Assembly: GCF_000701505.1 (NCBI RefSeq)
Contig: NZ_JNJB01000017.1
Location: 34,955-98,954 of the forward strand
DNA length: 64,000 nucleotides
Direction of reading: 5' to 3'
DNA from: Dyadobacter crusticola DSM 16708
GTDB lineage: Bacteria; Bacteroidota; Bacteroidia; Cytophagales; Spirosomataceae
Shown here: positions 43,276 through 53,229 of the stretch, piece by piece
How the letters are laid out: each line of letters begins with the position of its first letter
Position numbering within the stretch: position 1 is the stretch's first letter
Position numbers and translations under genes: made by a program
The notes under the pieces: generated by a model
Told to the model about the DNA's origin: nothing
The model's database searches: none
What the model saw: the letters and a program-made list of their open reading frames with translations, nothing else

Positions 43276-44142
43276 GCAGGCTCTATCGTAAAGTAGTTGC
43301 AGCATTCCGTCTTTGAGGCCCACATCGGGTACATGGATGATTTCTGCACCTGCCCATTTCATAGCAGAAGTATAGATATCTCCTGCCGGAACAATTACAT
43401 CGGCCCTGTCGGGATTAAGTTGTAGTTTATTTATCCTTTCTTCCAGCGAAAATTGAGCGATATACTCTTTCATTCTCTCAATTTCATCAAGACTCGTGGA
43501 GCTTTCCGTGAGCTTGGATGACAAATCAAAAAGCTTGTTAATGTTACCGCCGGTCCCCACTGCCTGAATAGGCTGGCTGTAATCCACGTGCTGGTTGATC
43601 CATTCTTTTATCTTCTGCCACGAATTTTTAGATTCTTTACCTTCCAAAAGCCGCACAGAACCCAGTTTGAAGGATTTTGCAAAAGTCTTCACACGGTCTT
43701 TGTACAGATTCAGTTCGGTACTGCCGCCACCTACGTCAATGTGAATGTACTGACCATCACTTAAAGATTTAACAACCACGTTGTTAACAAGCTCGGCTTC
43801 CCTCTGTCCGTCAATGATTTGAATGTGAATTCCAGTTCGGTTTTCTATTCTTTCCCTTACTGCCATTCCATTTTCGGCTTCTCGCATTGCGGAGGTAGAG
43901 CACGCCATGAAATCGTCTACCTCGTGCAGTTCCATGAGGAGCTGATACGCGAGCATTAATTTCATCATGCGGTCTTCGCTCTGCTCCGTGATTCGGCCTT
44001 GGGTAAAAACGTCATGGCCAAGACGAAGCGGGAAACGCACATATTCAACCTTTTTGAAGCGGGAAACACCGCCGTCGTGCAGCACAGAAGAAATCTGCAT
44101 GCGGGCACCATTGGATCCTATATCTATTGCAGCGAATTTCAA
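43258..44142 (-). CDS. Ppx/GppA family phosphatase
   Basis: A 294-residue protein of the exopolyphosphatase/guanosine pentaphosphatase family, which clips terminal phosphate from polyphosphate or pppGpp. Family motifs are A-A-I-D-I-G-S-N-G-A-R near the start, the D-V-G-G-G-S-T-E-L-N phosphate-binding loop near residue 135, and V-G-T-G-G-N-I-N-K-L near 195. It is the short type without the C-terminal HD domain. Polyphosphate versus pppGpp specificity cannot be read from sequence. No ppk gene is beside it. Confidence 0.87.
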   Translation of the reverse strand: MKFAAIDIGSNGARMQISSVLHDGGVSRFKKVEYVRFPLRLGHDVFTQGRITEQSEDRMMKLMLAYQLLMELHEVDDFMACSTSAMREAENGMAVRERIENRTGIHIQIIDGQREAELVNNVVVKSLSDGQYIHIDVGGGSTELNLYKDRVKTFAKSFKLGSVRLLEGKESKNSWQKIKEWINQHVDYSQPIQAVGTGGNINKLFDLSSKLTESSTSLDEIERMKEYIAQFSLEERINKLQLNPDRADVIVPAGDIYTSAMKWAGAEIIHVPDVGLKDGMLQLLYDRACRKKKA

Positions 44143-44173
44143 GGAAACGTATTATAGGGGAGTAAATAAAAGC

Positions 44174-44181
44174 CAAAAATA
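44174..44181 (-). promoter_or_regulatory. promoter -7 box for the Ppx/GppA gene
   Basis: TATTTTTG on the minus strand, matching TAnnTTTG, about 32 bases before the ATG. It overlaps the T-rich end of the upstream terminator. Confidence 0.45.
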
Positions 44182-44221
44182 GAACTTTCACGAACACATT
44201 GTACGAGTGCCCGTGAAAGTT
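44177..44221 (-). terminator. terminator of the sigma/anti-sigma-like operon
   Basis: AACTTTCACG at 44183-44192 and CGTGAAAGTT at 44212-44221 form a perfect 10-base stem with a CAC/GTG inner pairing, and on the minus strand it is followed by CTATTTTTGG. It starts 14 bases after the stop codon of the gene at 44235. Confidence 0.65.
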
Positions 44222-44234
44222 AAGGCTGTTTTAT

Positions 44235-45653
44235 CTACATTTTGCCGCCTATTTGGTATAAAAGCTTCAACTTGACACCTGGCCCGGCGGAGTGGCTCAG
44301 GGGAGTCAGAGGGGTGAAATAAGTGTAAACATAACCCTCTGCCTGTACCACAATCGGGTGCCAGGACTTTTCAATTCCCACTGAAAAGTTAACCGAGCTG
44401 ACAGCCGGTACTTTGTTCTTCTTATCAAATTCGTTCTTGAAGTACTCTTTGTTCGGCGCAATGCAATCGAATGAAACCTTCTCCTTGGACGAAACCGTCA
44501 CATTGGCTCCAACACCCGCGTAGTAAGCCCAGTTGTCTTTGAGGTTGTTCCGAAATGCAACCGTCAATGGGATCTGGACGAGCGTCGGGTTAACTTTGAT
44601 ATTAAATACATCCAAAGCCAGTGGTACTTCTCCCGGGTTTGAGCGCTTGAAATCCTTACGTACTTTTTCCCTGAATATCTTTTCGGAAATAAACTCCATT
44701 GGTTTAACTTTCAGCCAGCTGATACCTGCTGTGATTGAGAACTTTTTGGCAATCAATACCTCACCCAACACCGTTTTCGCAGTTCCATTTGCTTCCATTT
44801 GAACCCCTCCTCCGAAACGGTAAGGTGCTTTGATATCAAGCTTTGGAACTACATTCTCCGCCTTTGCGGTTCGCTCCACTTTTTTGTCAGAAATGGAAGT
44901 GGCTTTTGCAATCTGAACACTATTCCAGTTAATGGCCCTTTGTACCTGTCTCATAGACAGTCTGTTTGCTAGTTCATAGTTCATTTTCCTGGAAAGCGCG
45001 TTGCCACTGTTTATGTGCAGTGGAGTCTTTGACGAAAGCTGGGCAAAATTTTCCAGAGTTGGGGACGAAGGCGGTACGTCGCCGTTTTCATTTAAGTCAG
45101 AAGCTACATAACTAAGATCATTTGGCGTGGAGCTGGCCGGAACTTCGGGTCTGGTCCCGGAAGCCAGGCTAAAATCCGATTGGCTGGTATCCGCATTCAA
45201 ACCGTTAAATTCTTGTTTTCGACTTTTTGCATTGAACTTTGGTTTTGTTTCAAATGCATTGCTCCGGCTTGCATACTGACCATTTTTTTGGACAGCTGTC
45301 GGGTAAGTCGGTTGGTTTTGATCCACATCTGCTTTTTGTACAATGTAAATGGTGTCAGCCTTTACAGCAGCGGCAGGTTGTTGTTTGATCACCTCGATCT
45401 GCTCTTTCAAATTCTTAACGTCTGCAACCAAACTGTTGTTCTGTGAAAGCTGGTTTACGTACAAGAATGCCATTACCGCCGTGACCGAAGCTGCGGCGGC
45501 GTACCCGATCCATGAACCATACTGTTGCCAAAAACCCGGCGGCGTGTGCGCATGCATGTAATTCTGCATTTTCGCCCAATCCGCTTCCTGAAAGTCTGGT
45601 TGAATACTCTCTAATTTCCGGCGTATAGTTGTTTCAAATTGATTAGTTTTCAT
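44235..45653 (-). CDS. membrane-anchored protein with anti-sigma-like N-terminus and beta-barrel-like C-terminus
   Basis: I do not recognise a named family. The 472-residue protein starts with a cytoplasmic-type segment (residues 1-45, E-T-T-I-R-R-K-L-E-S-I-Q-P-D-F-Q-E), one membrane helix (W-I-G-Y-A-A-A-A-S-V-T-A-V-M-A-F-L-Y, about 48-66), a short coiled coil (V-K-N-L-K-E-Q-I-E-V-I-K), and a long polar linker to residue 270. A beta-rich C-terminal domain follows (Y-Y-A-G-V-G-A-N-V-T-V, V-K-L-K-L-L-Y-Q-I-G-G-K-M). It overlaps the sigma gene by 11 bases, so an anti-sigma role is likely for the N-terminus. The barrel-like end on an inner-membrane anchored protein is odd. Confidence 0.65.
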   Translation of the reverse strand: MKTNQFETTIRRKLESIQPDFQEADWAKMQNYMHAHTPPGFWQQYGSWIGYAAAASVTAVMAFLYVNQLSQNNSLVADVKNLKEQIEVIKQQPAAAVKADTIYIVQKADVDQNQPTYPTAVQKNGQYASRSNAFETKPKFNAKSRKQEFNGLNADTSQSDFSLASGTRPEVPASSTPNDLSYVASDLNENGDVPPSSPTLENFAQLSSKTPLHINSGNALSRKMNYELANRLSMRQVQRAINWNSVQIAKATSISDKKVERTAKAENVVPKLDIKAPYRFGGGVQMEANGTAKTVLGEVLIAKKFSITAGISWLKVKPMEFISEKIFREKVRKDFKRSNPGEVPLALDVFNIKVNPTLVQIPLTVAFRNNLKDNWAYYAGVGANVTVSSKEKVSFDCIAPNKEYFKNEFDKKNKVPAVSSVNFSVGIEKSWHPIVVQAEGYVYTYFTPLTPLSHSAGPGVKLKLLYQIGGKM

Positions 45654-46257
45654 TTCCTCTGAATGACTTTATGGCCCAATCGCTTGGAAAGAGATGTGGG
45701 TAGTACTGTTTTATTAGATGCTGCAACCGGGCTCTTGCACGAACATAATGGGACCTCACAGTAGCCTCATTGATTTGCAGCAAATCTGCAATTTCCCTGT
45801 GATTGTAGCCATCGACCACATATAACAAAAATACGTTTTTATAAACCGGCTTGATCTTCTGGATTAATGCAAGTATTTCATCCGCAGTGATTTGCGAAAT
45901 TACATCTTCTTCAAACCTGGGACAAGGCGCATCTTCCAGTGCAATTACATCCTCGCTATGCTTTTTATGTTTGCGATAATAGCTAATCGCCGTATTCACC
46001 ATGATAGTCCGCAGCCAGGCTTTAAAAGGATGGTTTGCGTCATATTTTTCAAGATTATTGAAGACTTTCAGAAAACCTTCATTCAGAACTTCCTCAGCTT
46101 CCTCAGTGGTGGCTGTATAGCGAAGGCAAATGCTTTTAGAATACCCGAAAAACTGTTTATAGAGGTGTCGCTGCGCCTGGTTATTGCCAGCAATGCACGC
46201 AGCTACGACGGAATTGAAGTCGTTCTCATTAAAGGATATTTTTCTTCCAAATAGCAA
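45643..46257 (-). CDS. ECF RNA polymerase sigma factor
   Basis: A sigma-70 family protein of about 204 residues. Region 2 has L-Y-K-Q-F-F-G-Y-S-K-S-I-C-L-R-Y with E-E-A-E-E-V-L-N-E-G-F-L-K-V. Region 4 has K-N-V-F-L-L-Y-V-V-D-G-Y-N-H-R-E-I-A-D-L with the N-E-A-T-V-R-S-H helix. I propose the TTG at 46257, which lies just before the conserved F-N-E-N-D-F start of related factors. An ATG at 46380 gives 41 extra residues with no family likeness. Both readings remain possible. It is coupled to the anti-sigma-like gene by an 11-base overlap. Confidence 0.82.
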   Translation of the reverse strand: MLFGRKISFNENDFNSVVAACIAGNNQAQRHLYKQFFGYSKSICLRYTATTEEAEEVLNEGFLKVFNNLEKYDANHPFKAWLRTIMVNTAISYYRKHKKHSEDVIALEDAPCPRFEEDVISQITADEILALIQKIKPVYKNVFLLYVVDGYNHREIADLLQINEATVRSHYVRARARLQHLIKQYYPHLFPSDWAIKSFRGNEN

Positions 46258-46572
46258 CGTCAGGGTATCAAGATTGTCAGGGATCGAATTCTTAATCTCA
46301 GTTACGTGGGCAGCTGTGCTTCTGTTGCAAAAAATTACGAAAAAGTTAACGCCACTTAAAATCAAAGCATTAGTCAGCAAAGTGTCTGATTTTGGAGCAA
46401 AACTGCATTCTAATGCAACAATCGGCGAAATACGGGCGTAATCCGATTTATAGCGCCGGCTAGCATGCGCAGCTGGTGTGTTGGCTAGATGAAAATTTAA
46501 CTTTTTATAACATTTGAAGACCTTTTGTTAGGGGTGAGTTGGAATACGGTCCTGGATCTTTTGGGACCGTAT
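46258..46572. other. intergenic region between the sigma and Lrp-type genes
   Basis: If the short sigma start is right, about 315 bases here are non-coding. They hold the hairpin at 46543-46573, which overlaps the end of the Lrp-type gene. Otherwise I see nothing: no TAnnTTTG box is evident. Confidence 0.5.
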
Positions 46573-46574
46573 TT
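46542..46574 (-). terminator. hairpin after the Lrp/AsnC gene
   Basis: AATACGGTCC at 46543-46552 and GGACCGTATT at 46564-46573 form a perfect 10-base stem that begins inside the stop codon of the Lrp-type gene. A T-rich run (TATTTATTTTTT) follows on the + strand, not on the minus strand, so termination of the minus-strand gene is only partly supported. Confidence 0.5.
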
Positions 46575-47049
46575 ATTTTTTGCCCGCCAACATTTCCAAC
46601 GCGGAGGAATTTTTGATTTCACCCATTACAAACAAACTGTGTGTGCTGCCGATATTATCCAGAGAGCCAAGCTTTTGCATTAAAAATTGCTGGTACTGCG
46701 ACATATCATCAACTACCACTTTCAACAGGAAATCGTAGTCGCCTGAAATATTGAAGCATTCCATTACTTCCGGCATCGCAGTCACAGCCTTGACGAACTT
46801 TTCACCCATATTTTTCGAATGTTCTTTCAGCGCGATGTTGCAGAAAGCCATTAATTTTTTACCCACTTTCTCACGGTCCACCAGCGCGACGTACTTCCGG
46901 ATCACGCCTTCTTTTTCCAGTCTTCTTACCCGTTCGTAAACCGGCGTGTAAGAAAGATTGAGCTTTTCGGATAATTCACGTGTTTTCAAGGTCGCATCCT
47001 GTTGCAGCAAATGCAGGATTTTGGCATCCGTTTCGTCCAGATTATACAT
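46573..47049 (-). CDS. Lrp/AsnC family transcriptional regulator
   Basis: A 158-residue regulator. The winged HTH is at residues 3-55 (D-E-T-D-A-K-I-L-H-L-L-Q-Q-D-A, then T-R-E-L-S-E-K-L-N-L-S-Y-T-P-V-Y-E-R-V). The RAM ligand-binding domain follows, with the V-M-E-C-F-N-I-S-G-D-Y-D-F-L-L-K-V signature. I chose the ATG at 47049, since the residues upstream of it do not fit. It is divergent from metH across 189 bases. Because this family usually senses amino acids such as Leu or Met, control of metH is a reasonable guess, not shown by sequence. Confidence 0.92.
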   Translation of the reverse strand: MYNLDETDAKILHLLQQDATLKTRELSEKLNLSYTPVYERVRRLEKEGVIRKYVALVDREKVGKKLMAFCNIALKEHSKNMGEKFVKAVTAMPEVMECFNISGDYDFLLKVVVDDMSQYQQFLMQKLGSLDNIGSTHSLFVMGEIKNSSALEMLAGKK

Positions 47050-47149
47050 AGATAGAATATCTTTATTCACTTCAACTAACCTTCGAATATAGATAAATAG
47101 TGTATCGAATGTCAAAAAGGTAGATGTTTAGTCTAATATTTTTTGTTTT

Positions 47150-47180
47150 ATTGAATAAAAAATCTATTGACTTAAATTTG
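47150..47180 (+). promoter_or_regulatory. promoter of metH
   Basis: TAAATTTG at 47173-47180 fits TAnnTTTG, and ATTG (3 of 4 bases of TTTG) at 47150-47153 is spaced 19 bases away. The start codon is 59 bases downstream of the -7 box. No cobalamin riboswitch is seen in the leader. Confidence 0.6.
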
Positions 47181-47238
47181 TCACTTGTAAAGTCTGCTTC
47201 CGGCGGATTAATCATGAACTCATCAAAATCTTACATAA

Positions 47239-50200
47239 ATGATAGCAACTGAAAAGGCGGATATTCGCGAGATTCTTAAAAACCGCATTCTTGTATTGGA
47301 TGGAGCTATGGGTACGATGATCCAACGATACAAATTGGAGGATCACGATTACCGTGGCGACCGGTTTGCCGACTGGCCGCAAGATGTGAAAGGAAACAAC
47401 GATTTGCTTTCATTGACCCGCCCAGATATCATCAAGGAAATTCACGCAGCCTATTTCGAAGCGGGTGCGGATATCGCCGAAACCAACACTTTTTCCGGTA
47501 CCACCATTGCCATGGCGGATTATGGAATGGAAAAGCTGGTCTACGAGCTGAATTACGAATCAGCAAGGCTGGCGCGGGAAGTTGCCGATGAATTCACCGA
47601 GCGGGAGCCTGAAAAGCCAAGATTTGTAGCCGGTTCAATGGGCCCTACCAACCGGACTGCTTCACTTTCTCCCGATGTAAACAACCCCGGGTACCGGGCG
47701 ATCAGCTTTGACCAGCTGGTTGAAGCTTATTATGAACAGGTTAAAGGATTGACTGACGGGGGCTGTGATCTGCTGCTCGTTGAAACGATCTTCGATACCT
47801 TGAATGCGAAAGCCGCCCTTTTCGCAATTGATCAGTTTTTTGTTGATGCGAAAAACGGCAAAGTAGAGCGACTTGATTCCTGGAGAAATGTACCCGGTCA
47901 ATCTCTGCCCGTAATGATTTCAGGGACGATTACGGATGCTTCCGGCCGCACACTTTCGGGCCAGACTACTGAGGCATTTCTTACATCAGTATCTCACCTG
48001 CCACTGCTTTCAGTGGGTTTGAACTGCGCATTGGGTGCTGATTTAATGCGGCCCTATGTTCAGATACTGGCGAAAGAATCTCCTTTTTACACATCGGCTC
48101 ACCCGAATGCAGGTTTGCCGAATGAAATGGGAGAATATGACGAATCGCCGGAGCAAATGGGCGAAGTAATTGATGGATTTTTAAAGGATAACCTCGTCAA
48201 TATCATCGGAGGCTGCTGCGGAACTACACCCGATCACATCAGGGTAATTGCAGATCTTGCCAAAAAACATTCACCACGTACGCTGCCGGCTCCTGAAACC
48301 GTCATGAAACTATCGGGACTTGAACCGGTGAAGATCAACAAGCTCACCAATTTTGTCAATATCGGTGAACGTTGCAATGTGACAGGATCGAAGAAATTTG
48401 CCAGGCTCATTCGTGAAGGCAAATACGACGAAGCTTTGTCTATTGCCCGCGAGCAGGTAGAAAGCGGTGCGCAGGTAATCGACGTCAATCTCGATGAAGG
48501 GATGATCGATGGGGTAGAAGCAATGAAGACTTTTGTTAACCTGATCGCCTCAGAGCCTGATATTTCCAAAGTACCGCTGATGATCGATTCTTCGAAATGG
48601 GAGGTGATTGAATCGGGGCTGAAATGTGTGCAGGGCAAGTCTATTGTTAACTCGATTTCCCTGAAAGAAGGCGAGGAGAAGTTTAAAGAGTCAGCTAGAA
48701 CTGTGTTGCGTTATGGTGCGGCAACGGTTGTAATGGCATTTGATGAACAAGGTCAGGCCGACAATTTTGAGCGCCGGTGCGAAATCTGTTCAAGAGCTTA
48801 CAGGATCCTTGTAGATGAGGTGGGCTTCCCGGCGGAGGACATCATTTTTGATCCAAACATCCTGACCGTTGCGACAGGGATGGAAGAGCATAACAATTAT
48901 GCGGTTGACTTTATCAATGCAGTTCGCTGGATTAAAGAAAACCTGCCGCATGCAAAGGTCTCAGGCGGAGTTTCAAACGTTTCGTTCAGTTTCCGCGGAA
49001 ACGAGCCGGTTCGCGAGGCTATTCACACGGCATTTCTATACCACGCGATTAAGGCCGGACTTGATATGGGTATCGTGAATGCTGGTCAGATCGGTATTTA
49101 CGATGAAATCCCGAAAGATGTTTTGGAGCTGGTGGAAGATGTATTGCTTAACCGCCGCCCTGATGCAACTGAGCGACTAGTAACATACGCTGAAACTGTG
49201 AAAGACAGAGGTAAGTCGCAGAGCGGCCCGGATTTGAGCTGGCGAGAGCTGCCCATTAAGGAGCGGATATCACACGCATTGGTGAAGGGTATTTCGGACT
49301 ATATTGATGAAGATATTGAAGAATGCCGCCACCTGTACAGCCGGCCTTTGGAGGTAATTGAGGGACCTTTAATGGACGGGATGAGTATTGTGGGAGATCT
49401 TTTTGGCGAGGGTAAAATGTTTTTGCCGCAGGTCGTGAAGTCAGCGCGGGTGATGAAAAAAGCGGTGGCTTACTTACAGCCCTTCATTGAAGCTGAAAAA
49501 AGCGAAGGGGGCAGCTCTGCGGGAAAAATTCTGCTGGCAACTGTGAAAGGCGATGTCCATGATATCGGTAAAAACATTGTAGGTGTAGTACTCGGCTGTA
49601 ACAACTACGAGATTATAGATCTGGGCGTAATGGTGCCAACAGACAAAATTCTGGCAGCAGCAGAAGAGCACAATGTGGATATCATCGGATTGTCGGGATT
49701 GATTACGCCTTCGCTCGACGAAATGGTAGGAGTAGCAAAAGAAATGGAGCGCAGAAAGCTGAAAACGCCGCTTCTGATTGGCGGAGCCACGACTTCACGC
49801 ATTCACACAGCGGTGAAAATCGACCCGAATTATTCCGGTCCGGTAATCCACGTACTCGATGCTTCGCGTTCAGTTCCTGTGGCAGGTAAATTGATCCAAA
49901 GCGAGAAGAGCCAGTCAGATGTATTGGCAGATATCAAGGCGGAATACGCAAAATTGCGCGATGATCACGCTAAAAGAGGTGGCGAAAAAGCACATATCAG
50001 CATTGAAAAAGCGCGTGAAAACAAGGCGAAGATCAATTGGAGTGAATTCAAGGCGACCAAGCCGCAGTTCTTAGGGACTCGTGTTTATGATGATTATGAT
50101 CTGGCTGATGTCGCAAAATACATTGACTGGACGCCATTCTTTCAAACCTGGCAGCTGCACGGAAAATATCCTAAGATATTCGAAGACAAGGTTGTCGGAT

Positions 50201-51063
50201 CGGAAGCTATGAAATTGTATGAGGATGCAGCTGTATTGCTGGGGGAAATCATTCGTGATAAAACGCTGAAAGCAAAAGCGGTAATTGGTTTCTGGCCGGC
50301 AAACTCCATTCAGGACGATATAGTGCTGCATAGTTTCGAAGAAGAAACCCGCGAAGTTCCTTGTGAGCGTCACGGTTCTCACAATCACATTGAATATCGC
50401 ATTAGCAAGCATGCGGAAGAAAATCTGAATGCAGGAGAGCTCGTGGCAGACACTGCGGTGGTCCTGCACCATTTACGCCAGCAAACTCAGAAAGCGTCAA
50501 ATCTGCCGAATTACTGTTTGTCTGATTTCGTCGCGCCATTGGAAAGCGGACATCAGGATTATATTGGCGGATTTGCTGTAACTGCCGGAATCGGTATCGA
50601 GCCTTTGATCGAAAAGTTTGAAAAGGATCAGGACGATTACAATAGTATCATGGTAAAAGCACTTGCCGACAGGTTGGTGGAAGCGCTGGCAGAGCTGATG
50701 CACGAAAGAGTAAGGAAGGAATTGTGGGGCTATGATAAGAGTGAAAGCCTGTCTACTGAAGAGTTGATCAAGGAAGCGTATAGAGGTATCCGTCCCGCGC
50801 CAGGCTACCCTGCCTGTCCTGACCATACCGAGAAAAGAATGCTCTTTGATTTGCTGAAAGCAGAAGAAATCGGCATTGAACTGACCGAAAGTTTTGCAAT
50901 GTATCCCGCCAGCAGTGTGAGTGGCTGGTATTTTTCACACCCGGAAAGCAGATATTTCCCTGTAGGAAAAATATTTAAGGACCAGGTTGAGGATTATGCA
51001 CGAAGAAAGGAAATGTCTGTGGAAGAGACTGAAAAATGGTTGTCGCCGGTTTTGGGCTATTAG
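47239..51063 (+). CDS. metH: cobalamin-dependent methionine synthase
   Basis: Methylates homocysteine using methylcobalamin regenerated from methyltetrahydrofolate. The 1274-residue protein has all four modules in order: homocysteine-binding barrel (residues 1-340, Zn-binding G-G-C-C-G-T-T-P), pterin-binding barrel (about 365-630, [11 protein letters not shown]), B12-binding cap and Rossmann domain (about 670-900, with the D-x-H-x-x-G motif at 772-777, so His774 is the lower cobalt ligand), and the reactivation domain that binds SAM (about 930-1274, [11 protein letters not shown]). The enzyme should be fully active. It works with B12, while metE is its backup. Confidence 0.97.
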   Translation: MIATEKADIREILKNRILVLDGAMGTMIQRYKLEDHDYRGDRFADWPQDVKGNNDLLSLTRPDIIKEIHAAYFEAGADIAETNTFSGTTIAMADYGMEKLVYELNYESARLAREVADEFTEREPEKPRFVAGSMGPTNRTASLSPDVNNPGYRAISFDQLVEAYYEQVKGLTDGGCDLLLVETIFDTLNAKAALFAIDQFFVDAKNGKVERLDSWRNVPGQSLPVMISGTITDASGRTLSGQTTEAFLTSVSHLPLLSVGLNCALGADLMRPYVQILAKESPFYTSAHPNAGLPNEMGEYDESPEQMGEVIDGFLKDNLVNIIGGCCGTTPDHIRVIADLAKKHSPRTLPAPETVMKLSGLEPVKINKLTNFVNIGERCNVTGSKKFARLIREGKYDEALSIAREQVESGAQVIDVNLDEGMIDGVEAMKTFVNLIASEPDISKVPLMIDSSKWEVIESGLKCVQGKSIVNSISLKEGEEKFKESARTVLRYGAATVVMAFDEQGQADNFERRCEICSRAYRILVDEVGFPAEDIIFDPNILTVATGMEEHNNYAVDFINAVRWIKENLPHAKVSGGVSNVSFSFRGNEPVREAIHTAFLYHAIKAGLDMGIVNAGQIGIYDEIPKDVLELVEDVLLNRRPDATERLVTYAETVKDRGKSQSGPDLSWRELPIKERISHALVKGISDYIDEDIEECRHLYSRPLEVIEGPLMDGMSIVGDLFGEGKMFLPQVVKSARVMKKAVAYLQPFIEAEKSEGGSSAGKILLATVKGDVHDIGKNIVGVVLGCNNYEIIDLGVMVPTDKILAAAEEHNVDIIGLSGLITPSLDEMVGVAKEMERRKLKTPLLIGGATTSRIHTAVKIDPNYSGPVIHVLDASRSVPVAGKLIQSEKSQSDVLADIKAEYAKLRDDHAKRGGEKAHISIEKARENKAKINWSEFKATKPQFLGTRVYDDYDLADVAKYIDWTPFFQTWQLHGKYPKIFEDKVVGSEAMKLYEDAAVLLGEIIRDKTLKAKAVIGFWPANSIQDDIVLHSFEEETREVPCERHGSHNHIEYRISKHAEENLNAGELVADTAVVLHHLRQQTQKASNLPNYCLSDFVAPLESGHQDYIGGFAVTAGIGIEPLIEKFEKDQDDYNSIMVKALADRLVEALAELMHERVRKELWGYDKSESLSTEELIKEAYRGIRPAPGYPACPDHTEKRMLFDLLKAEEIGIELTESFAMYPASSVSGWYFSHPESRYFPVGKIFKDQVEDYARRKEMSVEETEKWLSPVLGY

Positions 51064-51086
51064 TTGATTTAGTTCCAAGCAATTTG

Positions 51087-51120
51087 AAGGGGATGTGGAT
51101 TTATTCACGTCCCTTTTTTT
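51087..51120 (+). terminator. rho-independent terminator after metH
   Basis: GGGATGTG at 51090-51097 and CACGTCCC at 51106-51113 form an 8-base stem (one G-U pair) that is followed directly by seven T residues. It lies 24 bases after the metH stop codon. Confidence 0.85.
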
Positions 51121-51263
51121 ATTCGGGATGAATATACTTTTTCTACACTATACGCGTATCTAAATGGAGTGACGAGCGATAAACAGGTATTTATACTCTA
51201 TTTTCTCAATATTTTCCAGTAGATATTTGTCTTAGAATTGAAGTAATAAATAGTTTATTAGCC

Positions 51264-51812
51264 ATGAAAAGAAATATCTCAGTCTTCATTCTCCTGATTC
51301 TGCTTGCATGTTCATTTAAATACCGAACCAAAGCGCGAGAAAGCAGCCAACCTTTTCTACCAGACCGACTAAGAAATATGGTCCCGGTGCAGTCTGTTGA
51401 GGAAAATACTTTTGAAGCTGCTGTTACCAGAATGCAGCAGGCAAATCTTGAAATGGCGAATGGGAATCCCGGGCTGTTTAAATCAATGTGGTTGCAAAGT
51501 GATGACGTAACCATATTTGGCGACAATAGTAACCAGGAGCTGAAAGGCTGGAAAGCAATTTCTGCGAGCCTCGATTCTGTTGAAAAGCCTGCCTCGGCTG
51601 CTAACTCCTATACATTCGAAAAGATAACCAGCGATGAAGGTGAAGTACAGGCTTATTTATTGCAAAAGGAGCACTACAAGCTGGCGAATGGGAAAACCAA
51701 AGATTTACAAGTGACAGTAGTTTTCCGGAAGGAAAACAATGAATGGAAAATCGTTCACCGCCACGCAGACAGCATCTTGCCGGAAAAGAGATCAGCCAGA
51801 ACTTCTAAATAA
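51264..51812 (+). CDS. SnoaL/NTF2-like fold lipoprotein
   Basis: A 182-residue exported protein. A signal peptide ends at L-L-A-C (residues 13-16), so it is probably a lipoprotein. The remainder has the alpha+beta shape of NTF2-like domains (DUF4440 type): an N-terminal helix E-A-A-V-T-R-M-Q-Q-A-N-L, W-L-Q-S-D-D-V-T-I-F-G strand, W-K-A-I-S-A-S-L-D-S helix, then L-Q-V-T-V-V-F-R-K-E-N-N-E-W-K-I-V-H-R-H. Such domains are small ligand-binding or ketosteroid-isomerase-like folds. No ligand is inferable. Confidence 0.75.
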   Translation: MKRNISVFILLILLACSFKYRTKARESSQPFLPDRLRNMVPVQSVEENTFEAAVTRMQQANLEMANGNPGLFKSMWLQSDDVTIFGDNSNQELKGWKAISASLDSVEKPASAANSYTFEKITSDEGEVQAYLLQKEHYKLANGKTKDLQVTVVFRKENNEWKIVHRHADSILPEKRSARTSK

Positions 51813-51866
51813 TAGCGCTGGTTCCTGATATTTAACACCGCGTAGCACATACCGATATTTTGTTGT

Positions 51867-51874
51867 TATTTTTG
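51867..51874 (+). promoter_or_regulatory. promoter -7 box for the nucleoside transporter
   Basis: TATTTTTG fits TAnnTTTG and continues in TATTTTTGCACC, a form often seen at Bacteroidota promoters. The ATG at 51908 is 34 bases downstream. No matching TTTG at -33. Confidence 0.5.
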
Positions 51875-51907
51875 CACCTTTGGCTAAAAAGTGACGACAC
51901 AATATTT

Positions 51908-53146
51908 ATGGAAAGATTTACAGGACTGCTAGGTATTGTGCTGATCCTCGGCATTGCGTTCGCAATGTCAAACAACAGAAAAGCAATTAATTACCGTACC
52001 GTTGGCGTGGGTCTTGCGTTGCAGTTCGGGTTGGCAGTCTTCATTCTCCGAACGGATATTGGCCAGGCAGTCTTTCAGTGGTTGGGTGAAAAAGTACAGA
52101 AGCTCCTTTCATTTTCGGATAAGGGAGCTGATTTTGTTTTTAGCACATTGGTAAGGCCCGACTTGATGCAGCGTGCATTCGGTCCCGGCAACGACTTCGT
52201 TTTCTTCTTTAAAATTATCCCTACCATCATTTTTGTTGCAGTATTGGTGAATATGCTCTATCACCTCGGAATTATGCAGCGGGTGGTTTCATTTATTGCG
52301 CGAGGCGTTTACTGGTTAATGGGTGTGAGCGGGGTAGAAGCACTTTCTAACGTAGCGAGTACATTCGTAGGTCAGGTGGAAGCACAGATTATGATTAAAC
52401 CTTACCTGAAAAATATGACTAACTCGGAGTTAATGGCCTCCATGACAGGTAGTTTCGCTTGCATTGCGGGAGGAGTTATGGCAGTTTATATTTCGTTGGG
52501 AGTACCTGCCCCTTATCTTATCGCCGCCAGCTTAATGGCCGCTCCCGGTGCATTGGTCATCTCCAAGATCGTATTTCCTGAAACGCTGCAATCTGATTCT
52601 AAAGGCGCTGTAAAGCTGGAAATCCAGAAAACGCATGCCAATCTGCTGGACGCAATCGCTGGTGGCGCGAGTGAAGGCTTGAAAGTCGGGTTCAATGTGA
52701 TTGCGATGCTGATCGGCTTTATTGCCCTGGTTGCATTGCTGGATTATTTGCTGGGTTACATTGGCGGGCTCTTGTCGTTTCCTCAGCTCAGCTTCAACTT
52801 CCTGCTAGGAAAAGTCTTCTCAGTTTTCGCCTGGGCAATGGGAGTGCCTGCGAAAGATATTGAAGCTGCCGGTTCTCTGATGGGCACTAAAATGGTGATC
52901 AATGAATTTGTAGCCTATCTTGACCTTGTTAAATTGAAAGATACACTGGATCATAAAACAATCGTGATCACAAGTTTCGCATTGTGCGGGTTTGCGAATT
53001 TTAGCTCCATTGCTATTCAGGTAGGAGGTATCGGCGAGCTGGCTCCCACACGTCGCGCAGATCTGGCCAGACTGGGCTTTAAGGCGCTGATCTGCGGTAC
53101 ATTGGCTTCTTATATGTCGGCTACCTTGGCCGGATTACTGTTATGA
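51908..53146 (+). CDS. CNT family nucleoside transporter (NupC type)
   Basis: Concentrative nucleoside/cation symporter of the inner membrane. The 412-residue protein has about eleven hydrophobic segments. Family patterns include V-G-L-A-L-Q-F-G-L-A-V-F-I-L-R-T, F-V-G-Q-V-E-A-Q-I-M-I-K-P with the Gln/Glu substrate site near residue 155, and the late F-A-L-C-G-F-A-N-F-S-S-I-A-I-Q segment. I chose the ATG at 51908, which follows the promoter box; the upstream codons are leader sequence. Nucleoside uptake fits its solitary position. Confidence 0.9.
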   Translation: MERFTGLLGIVLILGIAFAMSNNRKAINYRTVGVGLALQFGLAVFILRTDIGQAVFQWLGEKVQKLLSFSDKGADFVFSTLVRPDLMQRAFGPGNDFVFFFKIIPTIIFVAVLVNMLYHLGIMQRVVSFIARGVYWLMGVSGVEALSNVASTFVGQVEAQIMIKPYLKNMTNSELMASMTGSFACIAGGVMAVYISLGVPAPYLIAASLMAAPGALVISKIVFPETLQSDSKGAVKLEIQKTHANLLDAIAGGASEGLKVGFNVIAMLIGFIALVALLDYLLGYIGGLLSFPQLSFNFLLGKVFSVFAWAMGVPAKDIEAAGSLMGTKMVINEFVAYLDLVKLKDTLDHKTIVITSFALCGFANFSSIAIQVGGIGELAPTRRADLARLGFKALICGTLASYMSATLAGLLL

Positions 53147-53229
53147 TTTGGTAAAATTGAGCTGGTGATTTCATGTTGGCACAGATATTTCTGACCTGTT
53201 TCCAATTAACAGCACAGAAACGCTACTTC

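Noticed and set aside
47214..47252. 12-codon upstream frame overlapping the metH start
   Set aside because: It has no methionine-rich or other leader-peptide character and probably arises by chance.
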